A stretch of DNA of 64,000 nucleotides from Pectobacterium punjabense (GTDB lineage Bacteria > Pseudomonadota > Gammaproteobacteria > Enterobacterales > Enterobacteriaceae). Position numbers and translations under genes: made by a program. The DNA is taken from NCBI RefSeq assembly GCF_012427845.1, contig NZ_CP038498.1, forward strand, positions 2,852,001-2,916,000. The letters are read 5' to 3'. Shown one piece after another: positions 1 through 11,512 of this stretch. The notes beneath the pieces were generated by a model. It made no database searches, was not told where the DNA came from, and saw only the letters and a program-made list of their open reading frames with translations. Position 1 is the stretch's first letter; the number at the start of each line of letters is the position of its first letter.

Positions 1-1009
1 AAACAGAAAAGGGATGGCTGCCACGCTTAACCGACGAGGCAAGCGTGCGTTCACCATCAAGCAGGCGTTCCGTCAGCAACAGCTCACGATTCACCCCCGT
101 GACAGTCAGCAATTTTTGTCGGCAAGCCAGCCAGTGTTGTAGCTCATACTGCAAATGCGCAGACGGTTCGCGCGCCAGACGCTCGACCAGCTCGATCTGA
201 TCCTGATTCACCAAATGCTCGTTGGCACCCTGTTGCCATTTCATGGCATCCAGCAGTAGCGCAGCCAACCAATGAATACGAACATCCGCATCGTCATGAT
301 TTAGCTGTGATATCAATGAGAGCTGATCTCGCGAAGTCAGCGCAGCAGAAAACGCCTGACACAGCGCGCTACGCTGTTTCCAACGCTCTGGCTGCAATAA
401 CGCCTCGGCGGCTAACGGCGCGCCCGATTGCAATCTCAATGCCGTGCGCAATGCCTTGCTGTCATGGCGATGGCGAGCATTCAGCCACAGCACGCTCTGC
501 GTCTCATTTGGGACATCCAGATAATGATACAAACAGCGGCTGCGCAAAGTAGCCAACAGCCGCGCTGGTTCACGGCAGCCAAATAAAAAGAAGGTATTCT
601 GTGGCGGTTCTTCCAACGTTTTCAGCAGTGCGTTCGCTGCGGCTTCAGTCAGTTGCTCAGCGGAAGCCAGCCAGATCACTTTTGCTCCGCCCTGCCGGGA
701 GTGTTGGTACACATTTTCTACGACGTCACGCACCGGATCGACGCCCAGACTCTGCTTGCCCTTCTCTGGGCTCAGCACATGCCAGTCCGGGTGCGTTCCC
801 GCTGTCATCAGGTTACAAGAGTGGCACTGGCCGCAACTTTTCATGCCGTCAGGTCGCTGACAGATCAGCCAGCGACTCAGCGCATAAATAAGCGATTCAT
901 CGCCCATGCCTGGCAGGGCATGCAGCAACACCGCATGGTGGCCTCTGCCTGCCTGATATTGACCGATAAGCTGCCGATAAGAGGCATTCAGCCACGGATA
1001 CCAATCCAT
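1..1009 (-). CDS. holB: DNA polymerase III subunit delta' (3' end beyond window)
   Basis: Delta' is the fixed wedge of the DNA polymerase III clamp loader, which places the beta clamp on primed DNA. The reading frame opens with an ATG whose A-T-G shares one base with the tmk stop (TGATG), so the two are translationally coupled. It runs 336 codons to the left edge with no stop; the E. coli protein has 334 residues, so little should be missing. Cys50, Cys59, Cys62 and Cys65 form the zinc module typical of the family. The nucleotide loop near residues 33-40 (PGMGDESL) lacks the GKT of a working P-loop, as expected for delta'. Last visible gene of the mltG-tmk-holB series. Confidence 0.95.
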   Translation of the reverse strand, partial: MDWYPWLNASYRQLIGQYQAGRGHHAVLLHALPGMGDESLIYALSRWLICQRPDGMKSCGQCHSCNLMTAGTHPDWHVLSPEKGKQSLGVDPVRDVVENVYQHSRQGGAKVIWLASAEQLTEAAANALLKTLEEPPQNTFFLFGCREPARLLATLRSRCLYHYLDVPNETQSVLWLNARHRHDSKALRTALRLQSGAPLAAEALLQPERWKQRSALCQAFSAALTSRDQLSLISQLNHDDADVRIHWLAALLLDAMKWQQGANEHLVNQDQIELVERLAREPSAHLQYELQHWLACRQKLLTVTGVNRELLLTERLLDGERTLASSVKRGSHPFSV

Positions 1010-1668
1010 CAGTGCTGTTCCTGCACGACAGGCTGGAATCCTTGTTGCTGCAACCACTGCTGTAACGTAGCCTGAATATCCGCACTGACAGCATCAATGG
1101 ATTGTGATGCATCGATCGTCAGGATGCTGTCATCCTCCGCCGCCAATTCCTGATAGCGGGAACGGGTACGATCAAAGAAAGCCAGCGACTCCTGCTCGAT
1201 TCTATCCAATTCTCCGCGTTGACGCGCACGCTGCAAGCCGATGGCTGGCGGTAAATCAAGATAGAGCGTCAGGTCAGGACGAAAATCGCCCAGCACGGTG
1301 TCACGCAGCGAGCGCAGCAGTTGTTGATCGATCCCACGGCCGCCGCCCTGATAAGCCTGTGACGAGAGATCGTGACGATCGCCGATAACCCATTTCCCAT
1401 CGGCCAGCGCAGGTTTGATGACATTATCCACCAGTTGCACTCTGGCCGCGTACAGCATTAAAACTTCCGCTTTGTCGGTGACCTTCTCATCGGCTATACC
1501 TTGCTTAATGAGTTCTCGCAGCTTCTCCGCCAGCGGCGTACCACCAGGCTCTCGCGTGAACACCACCTCTTTCACACCGTGTGACCGCAACGTGTCAACA
1601 ACGATATTGCGCGCAGTAGTCTTCCCTGCGCCTTCCAATCCTTCAATGACGATAAATTTACTGTTCAT
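1009..1668 (-). CDS. tmk: Thymidylate kinase
   Basis: Phosphorylates dTMP to dTDP with ATP, a step shared by the de novo and salvage routes to dTTP. The 219-residue protein starts [10 protein letters not shown] and has a P-loop GLEGAGKT at residues 10-17, a DRH motif near residue 97 that binds dTMP, and an arginine-rich lid around 145-160 ([10 protein letters not shown]) typical of the type II enterobacterial enzyme. Its start overlaps the end of mltG by 11 bases and its stop overlaps the holB start by one base, so it is surely cotranscribed with both. Length and sequence match E. coli Tmk (about 213 residues). Confidence 0.97.
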   Translation of the reverse strand: MNSKFIVIEGLEGAGKTTARNIVVDTLRSHGVKEVVFTREPGGTPLAEKLRELIKQGIADEKVTDKAEVLMLYAARVQLVDNVIKPALADGKWVIGDRHDLSSQAYQGGGRGIDQQLLRSLRDTVLGDFRPDLTLYLDLPPAIGLQRARQRGELDRIEQESLAFFDRTRSRYQELAAEDDSILTIDASQSIDAVSADIQATLQQWLQQQGFQPVVQEQH

Positions 1669-2677
1669 CCCGTTCCTTTAACGCTGAGCGGTATACCCTT
1701 ACAGCACGGTTATGGTCTGCAAGGTTAGTGGTAAAACTGTGTCCGCCTTTTCCATCCGCCACGAAATACAGATACGATGTTTTGGCCGGATGCGCAGCCG
1801 CATCCAATGACGCTTTCCCCGGCATCGCGATCGGCGTCGGCGGCAAGCCGGCGATGACATACGTATTGTAAGGTGTCGGCGTATCTAATGCTTTACGGGT
1901 TATCACACCTTTATAGTCATCCCCCATGCCATAAATCACCGTGGGATCGGTTTGCAACCGCATACCAAGCCGTAAGCGATTGATAAACACGGAAGCAACC
2001 TGCGTACGTTCTTCATTGATTGCGGTTTCTTTTTCAATGATTGACGCCATCGTCAGCAACTCGTCTGGTGTCTTGTACGGTAAGCCCTCTTCACGTCCTT
2101 TCCATACCTCATCCACCGTTTTTTTCATGCGCTGATGCGCACGCTGTAACAAGGCGCTGTCGCTCGTACCGGCCGTGTATGAATAGGTATCAGGATAAAA
2201 CCAGCCTTCCGGGTTCGTTTTCTCTTTGATTTCCAACTGGGTGGCAACGTCCTGTTCGGTTTTATCGGCCAGTGAATGCTTGATATAAGGTGCTTGTTGC
2301 AGCGTGACCAGCCACTCTTTCAAGCGTGAGCCTTCGACAAAACGGATGGAAAATTGCGCTTCTTTTCCGCTGGACAGCAGCGCCAGCATCTCGCGCACGG
2401 TCATGCCCGAAGTAAAGCGATAGGTACCCGCTTTGAATTTTGCCAATTCAGGTTCAATACGCAGCAGCCACGGAAAAAATGCACCATCAGTAATAATTTT
2501 TTGCTCGAGAAGCAGCGTTTCCAGCCCTTCTCGTCCCGTTCCAGCCGGAAGCGTGAAAATAGTTTCTTTTTCGATAGCCAATGGTGAACCAGCAAAACGC
2601 TGCATTTTCTGCCACGCTACCAGCAACATCAGCACAACAGCAGCGATAATCAGCAAACCAATTTTCTTTTTCTTCAT
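1658..2677 (-). CDS. mltG: Endolytic murein transglycosylase MltG
   Basis: Cuts nascent glycan strands of peptidoglycan and acts as a proposed terminase of chain elongation at the inner membrane. The 339-residue protein has a basic N terminus followed by one membrane segment (residues about 6-21), then a periplasmic YceG domain. The catalytic glutamate lies in SIIEKET (residues 212-218), followed by the family signature [19 protein letters not shown]. The C-terminal half is very close to E. coli YceG. It sits 14 bases after pabC and overlaps tmk, the same order as in E. coli. Confidence 0.96.
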   Translation of the reverse strand: MKKKKIGLLIIAAVVLMLLVAWQKMQRFAGSPLAIEKETIFTLPAGTGREGLETLLLEQKIITDGAFFPWLLRIEPELAKFKAGTYRFTSGMTVREMLALLSSGKEAQFSIRFVEGSRLKEWLVTLQQAPYIKHSLADKTEQDVATQLEIKEKTNPEGWFYPDTYSYTAGTSDSALLQRAHQRMKKTVDEVWKGREEGLPYKTPDELLTMASIIEKETAINEERTQVASVFINRLRLGMRLQTDPTVIYGMGDDYKGVITRKALDTPTPYNTYVIAGLPPTPIAMPGKASLDAAAHPAKTSYLYFVADGKGGHSFTTNLADHNRAVRVYRSALKERDEQ

Positions 2678-2691
2678 AAATCAACCATCTA

Positions 2692-3489
2692 CTAGCAGTT
2701 AGAACTCAGGAATTGATAAAGCTCTCGGGAGTGGTAACGCCAGACGTGCGCCTGATTCACGGGGACTAGCGGCATTAATGCATTACAAACCAACACTTCA
2801 TCCGCATCAGCCAATACGCCAATCGGTTCACTAACGATCTGTAACTCGAAGTCAGAACCAGCCAGCAAAGCGATAATATGCTGCCGGGCAACGCCATCTA
2901 CGCCAGACTGTGATAAATCCGGCGTATAGACTCTATGCCCTTTACGCCAGAATAAATTAGCGGCACAGCATTCCACTAGCGCACCAGAGGTGTCAAGCAC
3001 GAGGGTCTCATCGGCCGAGGTCTGGTCAAGATGCGCACGAATCAACACTTGTTCGAGCCGATTCAGATGCTTTATCCCCGCCAACAGCGGGTTTTTAGCC
3101 AACGCCACAGGGCTTAAGTTCAAGCGAATCCCCTGCTCACGCCAGTCGACATAATGTACAGGATAGTCTGCCTGTATGACTATTCGGCTTGGTTGCGCAC
3201 AGCCTTGTGTGCTGTAACCACGCCCGCCGACGCCACGCGTGAGCATGACTTTCACTACACCGTTTGCACGGCCCAGCGCGGCCTGTTTCATTTCCGCGAT
3301 CAGGCTTTCCCAGTCAACAGGCGGGAATAACAAGCGTGCCGTGGCCTGTTGCATCCGTACGATATGTCGATCGAACCAAACAATCTCGCCAGCACTGACT
3401 CTGGCTGTCGTAAAACAACCATCACCATACTGTGCACCCCGATCGAGTACCGAAAGTTGTTCCTGTAACTGACCATTAATCCACAGCAT
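2692..3489 (-). CDS. pabC: Aminodeoxychorismate lyase
   Basis: PLP enzyme that splits 4-amino-4-deoxychorismate into p-aminobenzoate and pyruvate for folate synthesis. I chose the ATG giving MLWINGQ (265 residues) because a GGAGC ribosome site stands six bases upstream and E. coli PabC begins at the equivalent MFLINGH; an upstream ATG would add seven unconserved residues. The PLP lysine lies in AGIKHLNRLEQVL, and the fold-type IV motifs DRGAQYGDGCFTT and GRGYST are present. It follows fabF after a hairpin terminator, so it is probably expressed by read-through or from its own weak promoter. Confidence 0.95.
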   Translation of the reverse strand: MLWINGQLQEQLSVLDRGAQYGDGCFTTARVSAGEIVWFDRHIVRMQQATARLLFPPVDWESLIAEMKQAALGRANGVVKVMLTRGVGGRGYSTQGCAQPSRIVIQADYPVHYVDWREQGIRLNLSPVALAKNPLLAGIKHLNRLEQVLIRAHLDQTSADETLVLDTSGALVECCAANLFWRKGHRVYTPDLSQSGVDGVARQHIIALLAGSDFELQIVSEPIGVLADADEVLVCNALMPLVPVNQAHVWRYHSRELYQFLSSNC

Positions 3490-3573
3490 AATAAGCTCCG
3501 CGTCATTCATCGCCGTCAGCTTGCCAGTAAAGCGGCATCGCCCACAAGCAGGTGTGTCTGATTTTATTCAGGC

Positions 3574-3601
3574 AAAAAAAAACCCGGAAACCGGGTTTTT
3601 A
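3574..3601 (-). terminator. Terminator after fabF
   Basis: A hairpin with a seven-pair stem (AACCCGG / CCGGGTT) and an AAA loop is flanked by runs of A and T. On the minus strand the stem is followed by nine T residues. It lies just after the fabF stop and before pabC. Confidence 0.85.
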
Positions 3602-3616
3602 TAGACGCTATTGCAA

Positions 3617-4931
<1,315 letters not shown>

Positions 4932-4940
4932 TATGTTCGC

Positions 4941-5177
4941 TTACTGCTGGTTAGCCTGAATGAAATCAATGGCTGCCTGAACAGTCGTGATTTTTTCAGC
5001 TTCTTCGTCTGGAATCTCAGTATCAAATTCTTCTTCCAGAGCCATTACCAGCTCAACAGTGTCAAGAGAATCAGCGCCGAGGTCATCAACGAAAGAAGCA
5101 TTGTTTACGACTTCTTCCTGCTTAACACCAAGCTGTTCAACGATGATTTTCTTAACGCGTTCTTCGATAGTGCTCAT
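4941..5177 (-). CDS. acpP: Acyl carrier protein
   Basis: Carries growing acyl chains as thioesters on a 4'-phosphopantetheine arm and donates them to phospholipid, lipid A and other pathways. The 78-residue acidic protein has the prosthetic-group serine in the [15 protein letters not shown] motif (Ser37 in mature numbering) and is almost identical to the E. coli protein. It has its own upstream promoter, sits between fabG and fabF, and is followed by a hairpin, which fits its very high expression. Confidence 0.99.
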   Translation of the reverse strand: MSTIEERVKKIIVEQLGVKQEEVVNNASFVDDLGADSLDTVELVMALEEEFDTEIPDEEAEKITTVQAAIDFIQANQQ

Positions 5178-5222
5178 ACTCTTAAATTTCCTATCAAAAC
5201 TCGCTTTCGCGATGGTTTTCGT

Positions 5223-5250
5223 AGTGTATAAAATGTTTGAAAAGATGCAA
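5223..5250 (-). promoter_or_regulatory. Sigma-70 promoter for acpP
   Basis: On the minus strand TTGCAT (5245-5250) and TACACT (5223-5228) are separated by 16 bases, about 45 bases ahead of the acpP start, inside the fabG-acpP gap. A short stem-loop (TTTGCGG / CCGCAAA, 5288-5307) just after fabG may reduce read-through into it. Confidence 0.6.
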
Positions 5251-5331
5251 CAAAATCTCGGCTGGTCGAACCACGATTTTGTGCTATTTTGCGGTTATCA
5301 CCGCAAATAAAGCAAATAGTTTTCGAGCTTT

Positions 5332-6066
5332 TTAGATCATATACATGCCGCCATTGACATGCAATGTTTCGCCAGTAATGTAAGCAGCTTCATCAGAGGC
5401 TAAAAATACAACAGCACTGGCGATTTCTTTAGCATCACCGAGTCGGTTAGCTGGAACCGACGCCAAAATGCCTGCTCGCTGTTCTTCTGTCAATGCCTGA
5501 GTCATATCTGTTTCGATAAAACCAGGTGCGACCACGTTGACCGTAATACCACGAGAAGCGACTTCACGCGCGAGGGATTTGCTGAACCCAATCAGCCCCG
5601 CCTTCGCTGCCGCGTAGTTAGCTTGCCCTGCATTGCCCATCGTTCCCACAACGGAGCCGATGGTAATGATACGGCCAAAACGTTTCTTCATCATGGCACG
5701 CATAACTGCTTTAGACATACGGAATACCGACGTGAGATTGGTATCCAGAATATCGTGCCATTCATCATCTTTCATACGCATCAATAGGTTATCACGAGTG
5801 ATACCGGCGTTATTGATAAGAATATCAATTTCCCCGAATTCTGCGCGAATTTCTGCCAATACGCTTTCTACTGATGCTGCATCAGCAACATTCAGCATAT
5901 AACCTTTACCGTTTTCACCCAGCCAACTACTAATGGCTTCAGCACCTTTTTCGCTGGTTGCAGTACCAATGACTTTTGCCCCGCGAGCAACCAACGTCTC
6001 GGCGATGGCACGCCCAATACCACGGCTTGCACCGGTAACCAGTGCAATTTTCCCCTCAAAACTCAT
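5332..6066 (-). CDS. fabG: 3-oxoacyl-ACP reductase
   Basis: NADPH-dependent reductase that turns 3-ketoacyl-ACP into 3-hydroxyacyl-ACP, the first reduction of each elongation cycle. The 244-residue short-chain dehydrogenase has the cofactor motif TGASRGIG (residues 11-18), NNAGITRDN near 86, a catalytic serine in ITIGSVVG and the YAAAK pair (Tyr and Lys of the active site, about 151-155). It begins 14 bases after fabD and is cotranscribed with it. Confidence 0.98.
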   Translation of the reverse strand: MSFEGKIALVTGASRGIGRAIAETLVARGAKVIGTATSEKGAEAISSWLGENGKGYMLNVADAASVESVLAEIRAEFGEIDILINNAGITRDNLLMRMKDDEWHDILDTNLTSVFRMSKAVMRAMMKKRFGRIITIGSVVGTMGNAGQANYAAAKAGLIGFSKSLAREVASRGITVNVVAPGFIETDMTQALTEEQRAGILASVPANRLGDAKEIASAVVFLASDEAAYITGETLHVNGGMYMI

Positions 6067-6080
6067 TGTCTTCTCCGTTC

Positions 6081-7010
6081 TTATTTCTCAATCGCCGCTG
6101 ATAGAGAAGCAGGATCGTTCACCGCAACTGCTGTCAGGGTATCGACGATTCGTTTGGTTAAGCCAGTCAACACTTTACCCGGCCCGACTTCTAACAGTGA
6201 CTCAACCCCTTGAGAGGCCATAAATTCAACACAGTCAGTCCAGCGCACTGGGCAATGAAGTTGGCGCACCAGTGCATCACGAATCGCTTCTGGTGTGGTT
6301 TCGATGCTTGCATCTACATTGTTTACAACTGGGATGACCGGAGAATTAAAGGTCACGGATTCTAGCGCAATAGCCAGTTTCTTCGCTGCTGGTTCCATCA
6401 ACGCACAGTGTGACGGTACGCTGACAGGCAGCGGCAGCGCACGCTTCGCCCCCGCCGCTTTACACGCAGCACCCGCACGCTCGACGGCGTCTTTATTGCC
6501 CGCAATCACCACCTGACCCGGTGAATTGAAGTTTACCGGTGACACTACCTGACCCTGCGCGGATTCTTCACACGCTTTTGCAATGGCCTCGTTATCAAGC
6601 CCGATAATGGCATACATCGCCCCAGTGCCTTCCGGCACGGCTTCTTGCATCAGTTTGCCACGCAATTCAACCAGACGAACAGCCTGCTGGAAATCCAAGA
6701 CACCAGCACAAACCAGTGCAGAATACTCACCGAGGCTATGGCCAGACATCAACGCAGGCGTTTTTCCTCCCTGCTGCTGCCAGGCACGCCAGATAGCAAC
6801 AGAAGCGGTCAGTAATGCAGGCTGAGTTTGCCAGGTTTTATTCAACTCTTCAGCAGGCCCTTGCTGGGTAAGCTGCCACAGGTCATAACCTAACGCTTCA
6901 GAAGCCTGAGCAAACGTTTCGGTAACGATCGGGTATTCTGCCGCAAGTTCAGCCAACATCCCTACCGTCTGCGATCCCTGACCGGGAAACACCATTGCAA
7001 ATTGCGTCAT
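6081..7010 (-). CDS. fabD: Malonyl-CoA:ACP transacylase
   Basis: Moves malonyl groups from CoA to ACP to supply the chain-extending unit. The 309-residue protein has the FPGQGSQ N-terminal motif, the nucleophile serine in GHSLGEYSAL (about residue 92), and the conserved histidine in PSHCALM. Length and sequence match E. coli FabD. Placed between fabH and fabG with short gaps, as part of one operon. Confidence 0.98.
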   Translation of the reverse strand: MTQFAMVFPGQGSQTVGMLAELAAEYPIVTETFAQASEALGYDLWQLTQQGPAEELNKTWQTQPALLTASVAIWRAWQQQGGKTPALMSGHSLGEYSALVCAGVLDFQQAVRLVELRGKLMQEAVPEGTGAMYAIIGLDNEAIAKACEESAQGQVVSPVNFNSPGQVVIAGNKDAVERAGAACKAAGAKRALPLPVSVPSHCALMEPAAKKLAIALESVTFNSPVIPVVNNVDASIETTPEAIRDALVRQLHCPVRWTDCVEFMASQGVESLLEVGPGKVLTGLTKRIVDTLTAVAVNDPASLSAAIEK

Positions 7011-7027
7011 ATCACAATCCTGTTTAA

Positions 7028-7981
7028 TTAAAAACGAACCAGCGCGGAACCCCAGGTAAACCCGCCGCCAAAGGCTTCAAGCAACACCAGGTGCCCTGGT
7101 TTAATACGCCCATCGCGCACGGCTTCATCAAGCGCTGAAGGCACGGAAGCAGCGGAGGTATTACCATGACGATCCAACGTCACAACCACCTTGTCCATCC
7201 CCATACCCAGCTTCTTCGCCGTGGCGCTGATAATTCGCAGGTTAGCCTGATGAGGCACCAGCCAGTCTAGTTCACTTTTGTCCAGTTGAGCCGCTTGCAG
7301 CGTTTCCTCAACGATATGTGCCAGTTCAGTCACTGCCACTTTAAAGACTTCATTACCCGCCATCGTCAGGTAAGCAGGCGTATCTGTATGGTGACGATCC
7401 TGATGCGGCAACGTCAGCAGCTCGCCATAACGACCATCGGCATGAAGATGGGTGGAAAGAATACCCGGTTGCTCTGACGGCGTTAACAGTACGGCCCCTG
7501 CACCATCTCCGAACAGAATCAACGTACCGCGATCTTCGGGGTCCAATGTACGAGATAAGGTATCGGAACCGATCACCAGTGCGTATTTCACCGCGCCACT
7601 TTTAACATATTGATCGGCAACGCTCAGCGCATAGGTAAAACCTGCACACGCAGCGGCCAGATCGAAAGCAATCGTATCCTTTATCCCTAATAATTGCTGA
7701 ACCTGACAGGCTGAGCTAGGGAAAGCATGGCTTGATGATGTTGTAGCAACGATTAAAAGGCCAACCTCAGAAGGATCGACATTCGCCATTTCCAGCGCTT
7801 TCTGCGCGGCGCGGTATCCCATGGTCGCCACGTTTTCATCCGGCGCAGCAATACGGCGCTCACGAATTCCAGTACGTGTGACGATCCATTCGTCCGTCGT
7901 TTCCACCATCTTTTCTAAATCAGCGTTTGTCCTGATTTCTTCAGGCAGATAGCTGCCCGTTCCAATTATTTTTGTATACAT
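7028..7981 (-). CDS. fabH: 3-oxoacyl-ACP synthase III (KAS III)
   Basis: Starts each fatty acid by condensing acetyl-CoA with malonyl-ACP. The 317-residue protein shows the catalytic cysteine in [13 protein letters not shown] (about residue 112), the histidine in PHQANLRI (about 244) and the asparagine in GNTSAASVP (about 274). It follows plsX with a gap of six bases, the usual order that links chain initiation to phospholipid synthesis. Confidence 0.98.
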   Translation of the reverse strand: MYTKIIGTGSYLPEEIRTNADLEKMVETTDEWIVTRTGIRERRIAAPDENVATMGYRAAQKALEMANVDPSEVGLLIVATTSSSHAFPSSACQVQQLLGIKDTIAFDLAAACAGFTYALSVADQYVKSGAVKYALVIGSDTLSRTLDPEDRGTLILFGDGAGAVLLTPSEQPGILSTHLHADGRYGELLTLPHQDRHHTDTPAYLTMAGNEVFKVAVTELAHIVEETLQAAQLDKSELDWLVPHQANLRIISATAKKLGMGMDKVVVTLDRHGNTSAASVPSALDEAVRDGRIKPGHLVLLEAFGGGFTWGSALVRF

Positions 7982-7987
7982 GTACGC

Positions 7988-9034
7988 TTAGTCACTCTTG
8001 GGTAATACCGCTTCTAGACGAGCGGCAATCCGCTCAGGAAGCTGCCGCCGTACCGTCTGCATTGCCTGTTCAATAGCAACCGCAAACGCTCTCTGGTTTG
8101 CTGCACCATGGCTTTTGATTACAGTTCCCCGCAATCCTAGCAGGCATGCGCCATTATATTGATCGGGGTTCAAATGGCCGAAACGCTTTGATAAGCGTTT
8201 TTGTAACAAACGACCTAACCATTTCAACCACCAGGATCGTTTTTGTTTTTGCTCCGGGCCTGAAGCGGGTGATTTCAGCAACGACAGGAACATCCTTACC
8301 ACACCCTCTACCGTTTTCAATGTGACATTACCCACAAAGCCGTCACAGACCATCACATCCGTTTTCCCCGTCAACAGATCGTTGCCTTCCAGATAACCGA
8401 TGTAGTTTATTGATGGTGCCTCTTTTAGCTGTGCCGCTGCTTCACGGATAGTGCTTAACCCTTTGCTTTCTTCTTCACCGATATTCAACAACGCAACCCG
8501 GGGATTCGCCAGTTCCAGCACTTCTTCTGCCATCACTGAGCCCATTACGGCAAACTGAACGAGCATTGTGCTATCACAATCAACATTCGCCCCTAAATCC
8601 AACACGACGGTCTTTCCATGTTGCTGGTGAGGTAATACCGTCACCAAGGCGGGCCGCTCAATGCCTTCAAGTGGCTTAATCAGGAGCTTAGCGAGCCCCA
8701 TCAGTGCACCTGTGTTGCCAGCACTCACACAGGCCTGTGCCCTGCCGTCTTTAATCAATTCAAGCGCTATGCGCATTGAAGTACCGCGGCTTGCGCGAAT
8801 AGCCTGCGATGGCCTCGCATCACTAGCAATAACCGACTCCGCTGGAACAATTTCCAGGCGAGAAAGTAAATCAGAATCAACTTTGGCAAGTAATGGAGTA
8901 ATCGCAGCAGGATCGCCGACTAATAACAAATTGAGAGCTGGATTAGAAGCCAGTGCCTGCAATGCAGCAGGCACTGTTACGCAGGGACCAAAATCCCCGC
9001 CCATCGCATCTAACGCCAGAGTTAGGCGTGTCAA
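7988..9034 (-). CDS. plsX: Phosphate acyltransferase PlsX
   Basis: Converts acyl-ACP into acyl-phosphate for the PlsY route of glycerolipid synthesis. I prefer a TTG start giving [17 protein letters not shown] (348 residues): this lines up with E. coli PlsX, and an AAGG lies seven bases upstream. Another in-frame TTG at 9049 would add five residues and cannot be excluded. The N-terminal DAMGGD motif, GNTGALMG and NVGEE-like NIGEEESKG segments are family signatures. Lies between rpmF and fabH on one transcript. Confidence 0.95.
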   Translation of the reverse strand: MTRLTLALDAMGGDFGPCVTVPAALQALASNPALNLLLVGDPAAITPLLAKVDSDLLSRLEIVPAESVIASDARPSQAIRASRGTSMRIALELIKDGRAQACVSAGNTGALMGLAKLLIKPLEGIERPALVTVLPHQQHGKTVVLDLGANVDCDSTMLVQFAVMGSVMAEEVLELANPRVALLNIGEEESKGLSTIREAAAQLKEAPSINYIGYLEGNDLLTGKTDVMVCDGFVGNVTLKTVEGVVRMFLSLLKSPASGPEQKQKRSWWLKWLGRLLQKRLSKRFGHLNPDQYNGACLLGLRGTVIKSHGAANQRAFAVAIEQAMQTVRRQLPERIAARLEAVLPKSD

Positions 9035-9063
9035 GGTATTGCCTTGCAAATAATTCGCAGGAA

Positions 9064-9234
9064 TTACTTAGCAATAACCTTGCGACCGCGGTAGTAACCG
9101 TCCGCAGTGATGTGGTGACGCAGGTGAGTTTCGCCAGAAACTTTATCTACGGATACAGAAGAGGTAGTCAGCGCATCATGTGAACGACGCATACCACGTT
9201 TGGAACGGCTAGGTTTGTTTTGTTGTACGGCCAT
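9064..9234 (-). CDS. rpmF: 50S ribosomal protein L32
   Basis: Small basic protein of the large ribosomal subunit. The 56-residue frame starts [20 protein letters not shown] and ends RGRKVIAK, as in E. coli L32 (57 residues). It lies 16 bases after yceD and just before plsX, the classic arrangement in which a ribosomal protein gene is cotranscribed with lipid-synthesis genes. Confidence 0.97.
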   Translation of the reverse strand: MAVQQNKPSRSKRGMRRSHDALTTSSVSVDKVSGETHLRHHITADGYYRGRKVIAK

Positions 9235-9250
9235 GGACCTTACTCCTTAA

Positions 9251-9772
9251 TTACTTACGCTTTAAACTGGCTAATACGGCAAACGGATTCGGTTTTTCCG
9301 CCTCTGCAGGCAGTTGACCAAAAACCATGTCCGCTTCGGACACTTCACAGTGTTCAGAATCATGCACCGGGGCGATAGGCAACATCAGAATTATTTCATC
9401 TTCAATCATTGCCAGCAGATCGACTTCGCCAAATTCATCAACGCCGATCGGCTCATACGCTTCCGGTAACGCTTCGGCCTGCTCATCATTGACGACCGGG
9501 CTGAAACAGAATGTCGCATGGACTTGATGTTCAAACGGCTTTCCGCAACGTTGACACATCAGTGTGACGGTAACGTCAGCGTTACCGTCAATCACTGCCA
9601 GACGCTGATTATCAATATTGAAAGATAAAGAGGCCTGAACATCACTATCCACACTCACCACTGATTCGGCAACACGCTCTACTTGTTCAGCCGAATAGAT
9701 ACCAACGTAATCTAAACGCTTCTGAGCAGTGCGGACCGCATCAAGGGTTAAGGGTAATTTTACCTTTTGCAT
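9251..9772 (-). CDS. yceD: YceD family protein (DUF177), 23S rRNA accumulation protein
   Basis: The 173-residue protein belongs to the DUF177/YceD family, whose bacterial and plant members are linked with accumulation of 23S rRNA. It has the CQRCGKPF two-cysteine motif (about residues 74-81) and the acidic [20 protein letters not shown] segment characteristic of the family. First gene of the yceD-rpmF-plsX-fab transcript; it faces maf across a 140-base gap which should hold divergent promoters. The molecular activity is not known to me. Confidence 0.93.
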   Translation of the reverse strand: MQKVKLPLTLDAVRTAQKRLDYVGIYSAEQVERVAESVVSVDSDVQASLSFNIDNQRLAVIDGNADVTVTLMCQRCGKPFEHQVHATFCFSPVVNDEQAEALPEAYEPIGVDEFGEVDLLAMIEDEIILMLPIAPVHDSEHCEVSEADMVFGQLPAEAEKPNPFAVLASLKRK

Positions 9773-9912
9773 AGGGCGCGCATATTAACGTCGTAACGAC
9801 ATAGAGTCAAAGAAAAAGGCAGTGATGCACCACCTTTCACCAATATTCGCTTCCAGAGCGGCGCACAGTTTAAAATGCCTTTCATCATTACGCTACGGTT
9901 TATCAAAAAATT

Positions 9913-10497
9913 ATGCAGCAGATCGTTCTCGCCTCAGCATCACCTTACCGTCGAGCCTTATTGGAAAAGCTGGCGCTACCTTTTATTTGCGCATCGCCAG
10001 ACATTGATGAAACCCCTCGCCCCGGCGAAGACGCCACCAATCTTGTGATCCGTCTTGCTGAAAGTAAAGCGCGAGCGCTGTCCGCGCGCTACCCTAATCA
10101 CCTGATTATCGGTTCCGATCAAGTTTGCGTATTAGGCAACGCCATTACGGGGAAACCACACAATAAAGTTAACGCAATACGGCAATTACAGCAGGCCAGC
10201 GGAAAATGTGTTTCTTTCTTTACCGGCCTGGCGCTTTTCAATAGCGCGACTCAGGCAACACAAAGCCTCGCAGAACCCTTTGACGTCTATTTCCGAACAC
10301 TAACGAACGCGGAAATTGATGGTTATTTGGAGAAAGAGCAGCCGTGGAACTGTGCGGGCAGCTTTAAAAGCGAAGGATTAGGTATTGCTCTTTTTGAGCG
10401 ATTGTCGGGACGAGATCCTAATACACTCATTGGGTTACCTTTGATCGCGCTGATACAAATGTTACAAAAGGAAGGTGTGAATCCATTGGTAGTATAA
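9913..10497 (+). CDS. yceF: 7-methyl-GTP pyrophosphatase (Maf-2 family)
   Basis: House-cleaning nucleotide pyrophosphatase of the Maf family; the YceF branch prefers m7GTP. The 194-residue protein begins [20 protein letters not shown] with the phosphate-binding serines and arginines, and has the SDQVCVLG motif holding the general-base aspartate (about residue 70) and the FKSEGLG segment near 150. No strong ribosome site is visible ahead of the ATG. It faces yceD across a divergent promoter region. Confidence 0.93.
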   Translation: MQQIVLASASPYRRALLEKLALPFICASPDIDETPRPGEDATNLVIRLAESKARALSARYPNHLIIGSDQVCVLGNAITGKPHNKVNAIRQLQQASGKCVSFFTGLALFNSATQATQSLAEPFDVYFRTLTNAEIDGYLEKEQPWNCAGSFKSEGLGIALFERLSGRDPNTLIGLPLIALIQMLQKEGVNPLVV

Positions 10498-10502
10498 AAC
10501 GA

Positions 10503-10534
10503 ATCGGGATAGCCCAATAGAAAGCTATCCCGAT
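10503..10534. terminator. Hairpin between convergent yceF and rluC
   Basis: An 11-pair perfect stem (ATCGGGATAGC / GCTATCCCGAT, loop of ten) lies between the two convergent genes. The T-rich flank is weak on both strands, so efficiency is uncertain. Confidence 0.6.
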
Positions 10535-10555
10535 AGATAAAAGCGGCGTGAATGG

Positions 10556-11512
10556 TTAGATTTTTGTCTTACGCAACACTTGTAGGCAGCGCCGTAGCCC
10601 GCTATCCAACGGCGCTTCAACTCTCAGTGTTTCACCGGTATTGGGGTGCTCAAAACGCAGTGCCTGCGCATGCAGGAATAGACGTTTTAAACCCGTGTCC
10701 GCCAGTTGTTCATCGAATTCGCGATCGCCGTAACGGTCATCAAACGCGATAGGATGCCCAGCATACTGGGCGTGTACACGAATTTGATGTGTACGCCCAG
10801 TAACAGGGCTCGCCCGCACCAGCGTCGCATGTTCGAAACGTTCTTCAATTTTAAAGCGCGTTTCTGACGGTTTGCCTTCGCTGTTTACCCGAACGATGCG
10901 TTCACCACTTTGCAGGATATTTTTCAGCAGTGGCGCCTGAACAACCTTGCAATGCGACTGCCACTGACCGCGGACTAGCGCCAAATAGTCCTTTTGCATC
11001 CCTTTCAGCCGCAGCTGTTCATGCAGAGAACGCAAGGCCGAACGTTTTTTGGCTACCAGCAAAACGCCTGAAGTATCGCGATCGAGGCGGTGTACTAACT
11101 CCAGAAAACGCGCTTCCGGGCGTAAAGCACGCAGCCCTTCAATCACACCGAAACTTAAGCCACTGCCGCCATGCACCGCCGTACCTGAAGGCTTATTCAG
11201 CACCAACAGGTAATCATCTTCATAAATAATGCACTCAGCCAATGCCGCCACTTTGCCAAGACTGGCAGAAACAGGCGTTTCATCGCGTTCTGCCTGTCGC
11301 ACAGGCGGAATTCGAATGACATCACCATCGAGCAATTTGTACTCCGGTTTGACCCGTTTCTTATTTATCCTTACCTCACCTTTTCGCAAGATGCGGTAAA
11401 CCATGCTTTTAGGCACACCCTTTAAGTGGGTATGCAAAAAATTATCGATACGTTGCCCCGCTTCATCTGCGGAGATCGTCACAAATTGTACTGAAGGATT
11501 ATCTGTTTTCAT
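10556..11512 (-). CDS. rluC: 23S rRNA pseudouridine(955/2504/2580) synthase
   Basis: Makes three pseudouridines near the peptidyl-transferase centre of 23S rRNA. I chose the start MKTDNPSVQF (318 residues), which matches E. coli RluC; an upstream in-frame ATG adds eight unmatched residues. An S4 RNA-binding domain covers residues 20-80, and the catalytic aspartate is Asp144 in HRLDRDTSG (141-149). It is divergent from rne, as in E. coli. Confidence 0.96.
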   Translation of the reverse strand: MKTDNPSVQFVTISADEAGQRIDNFLHTHLKGVPKSMVYRILRKGEVRINKKRVKPEYKLLDGDVIRIPPVRQAERDETPVSASLGKVAALAECIIYEDDYLLVLNKPSGTAVHGGSGLSFGVIEGLRALRPEARFLELVHRLDRDTSGVLLVAKKRSALRSLHEQLRLKGMQKDYLALVRGQWQSHCKVVQAPLLKNILQSGERIVRVNSEGKPSETRFKIEERFEHATLVRASPVTGRTHQIRVHAQYAGHPIAFDDRYGDREFDEQLADTGLKRLFLHAQALRFEHPNTGETLRVEAPLDSGLRRCLQVLRKTKI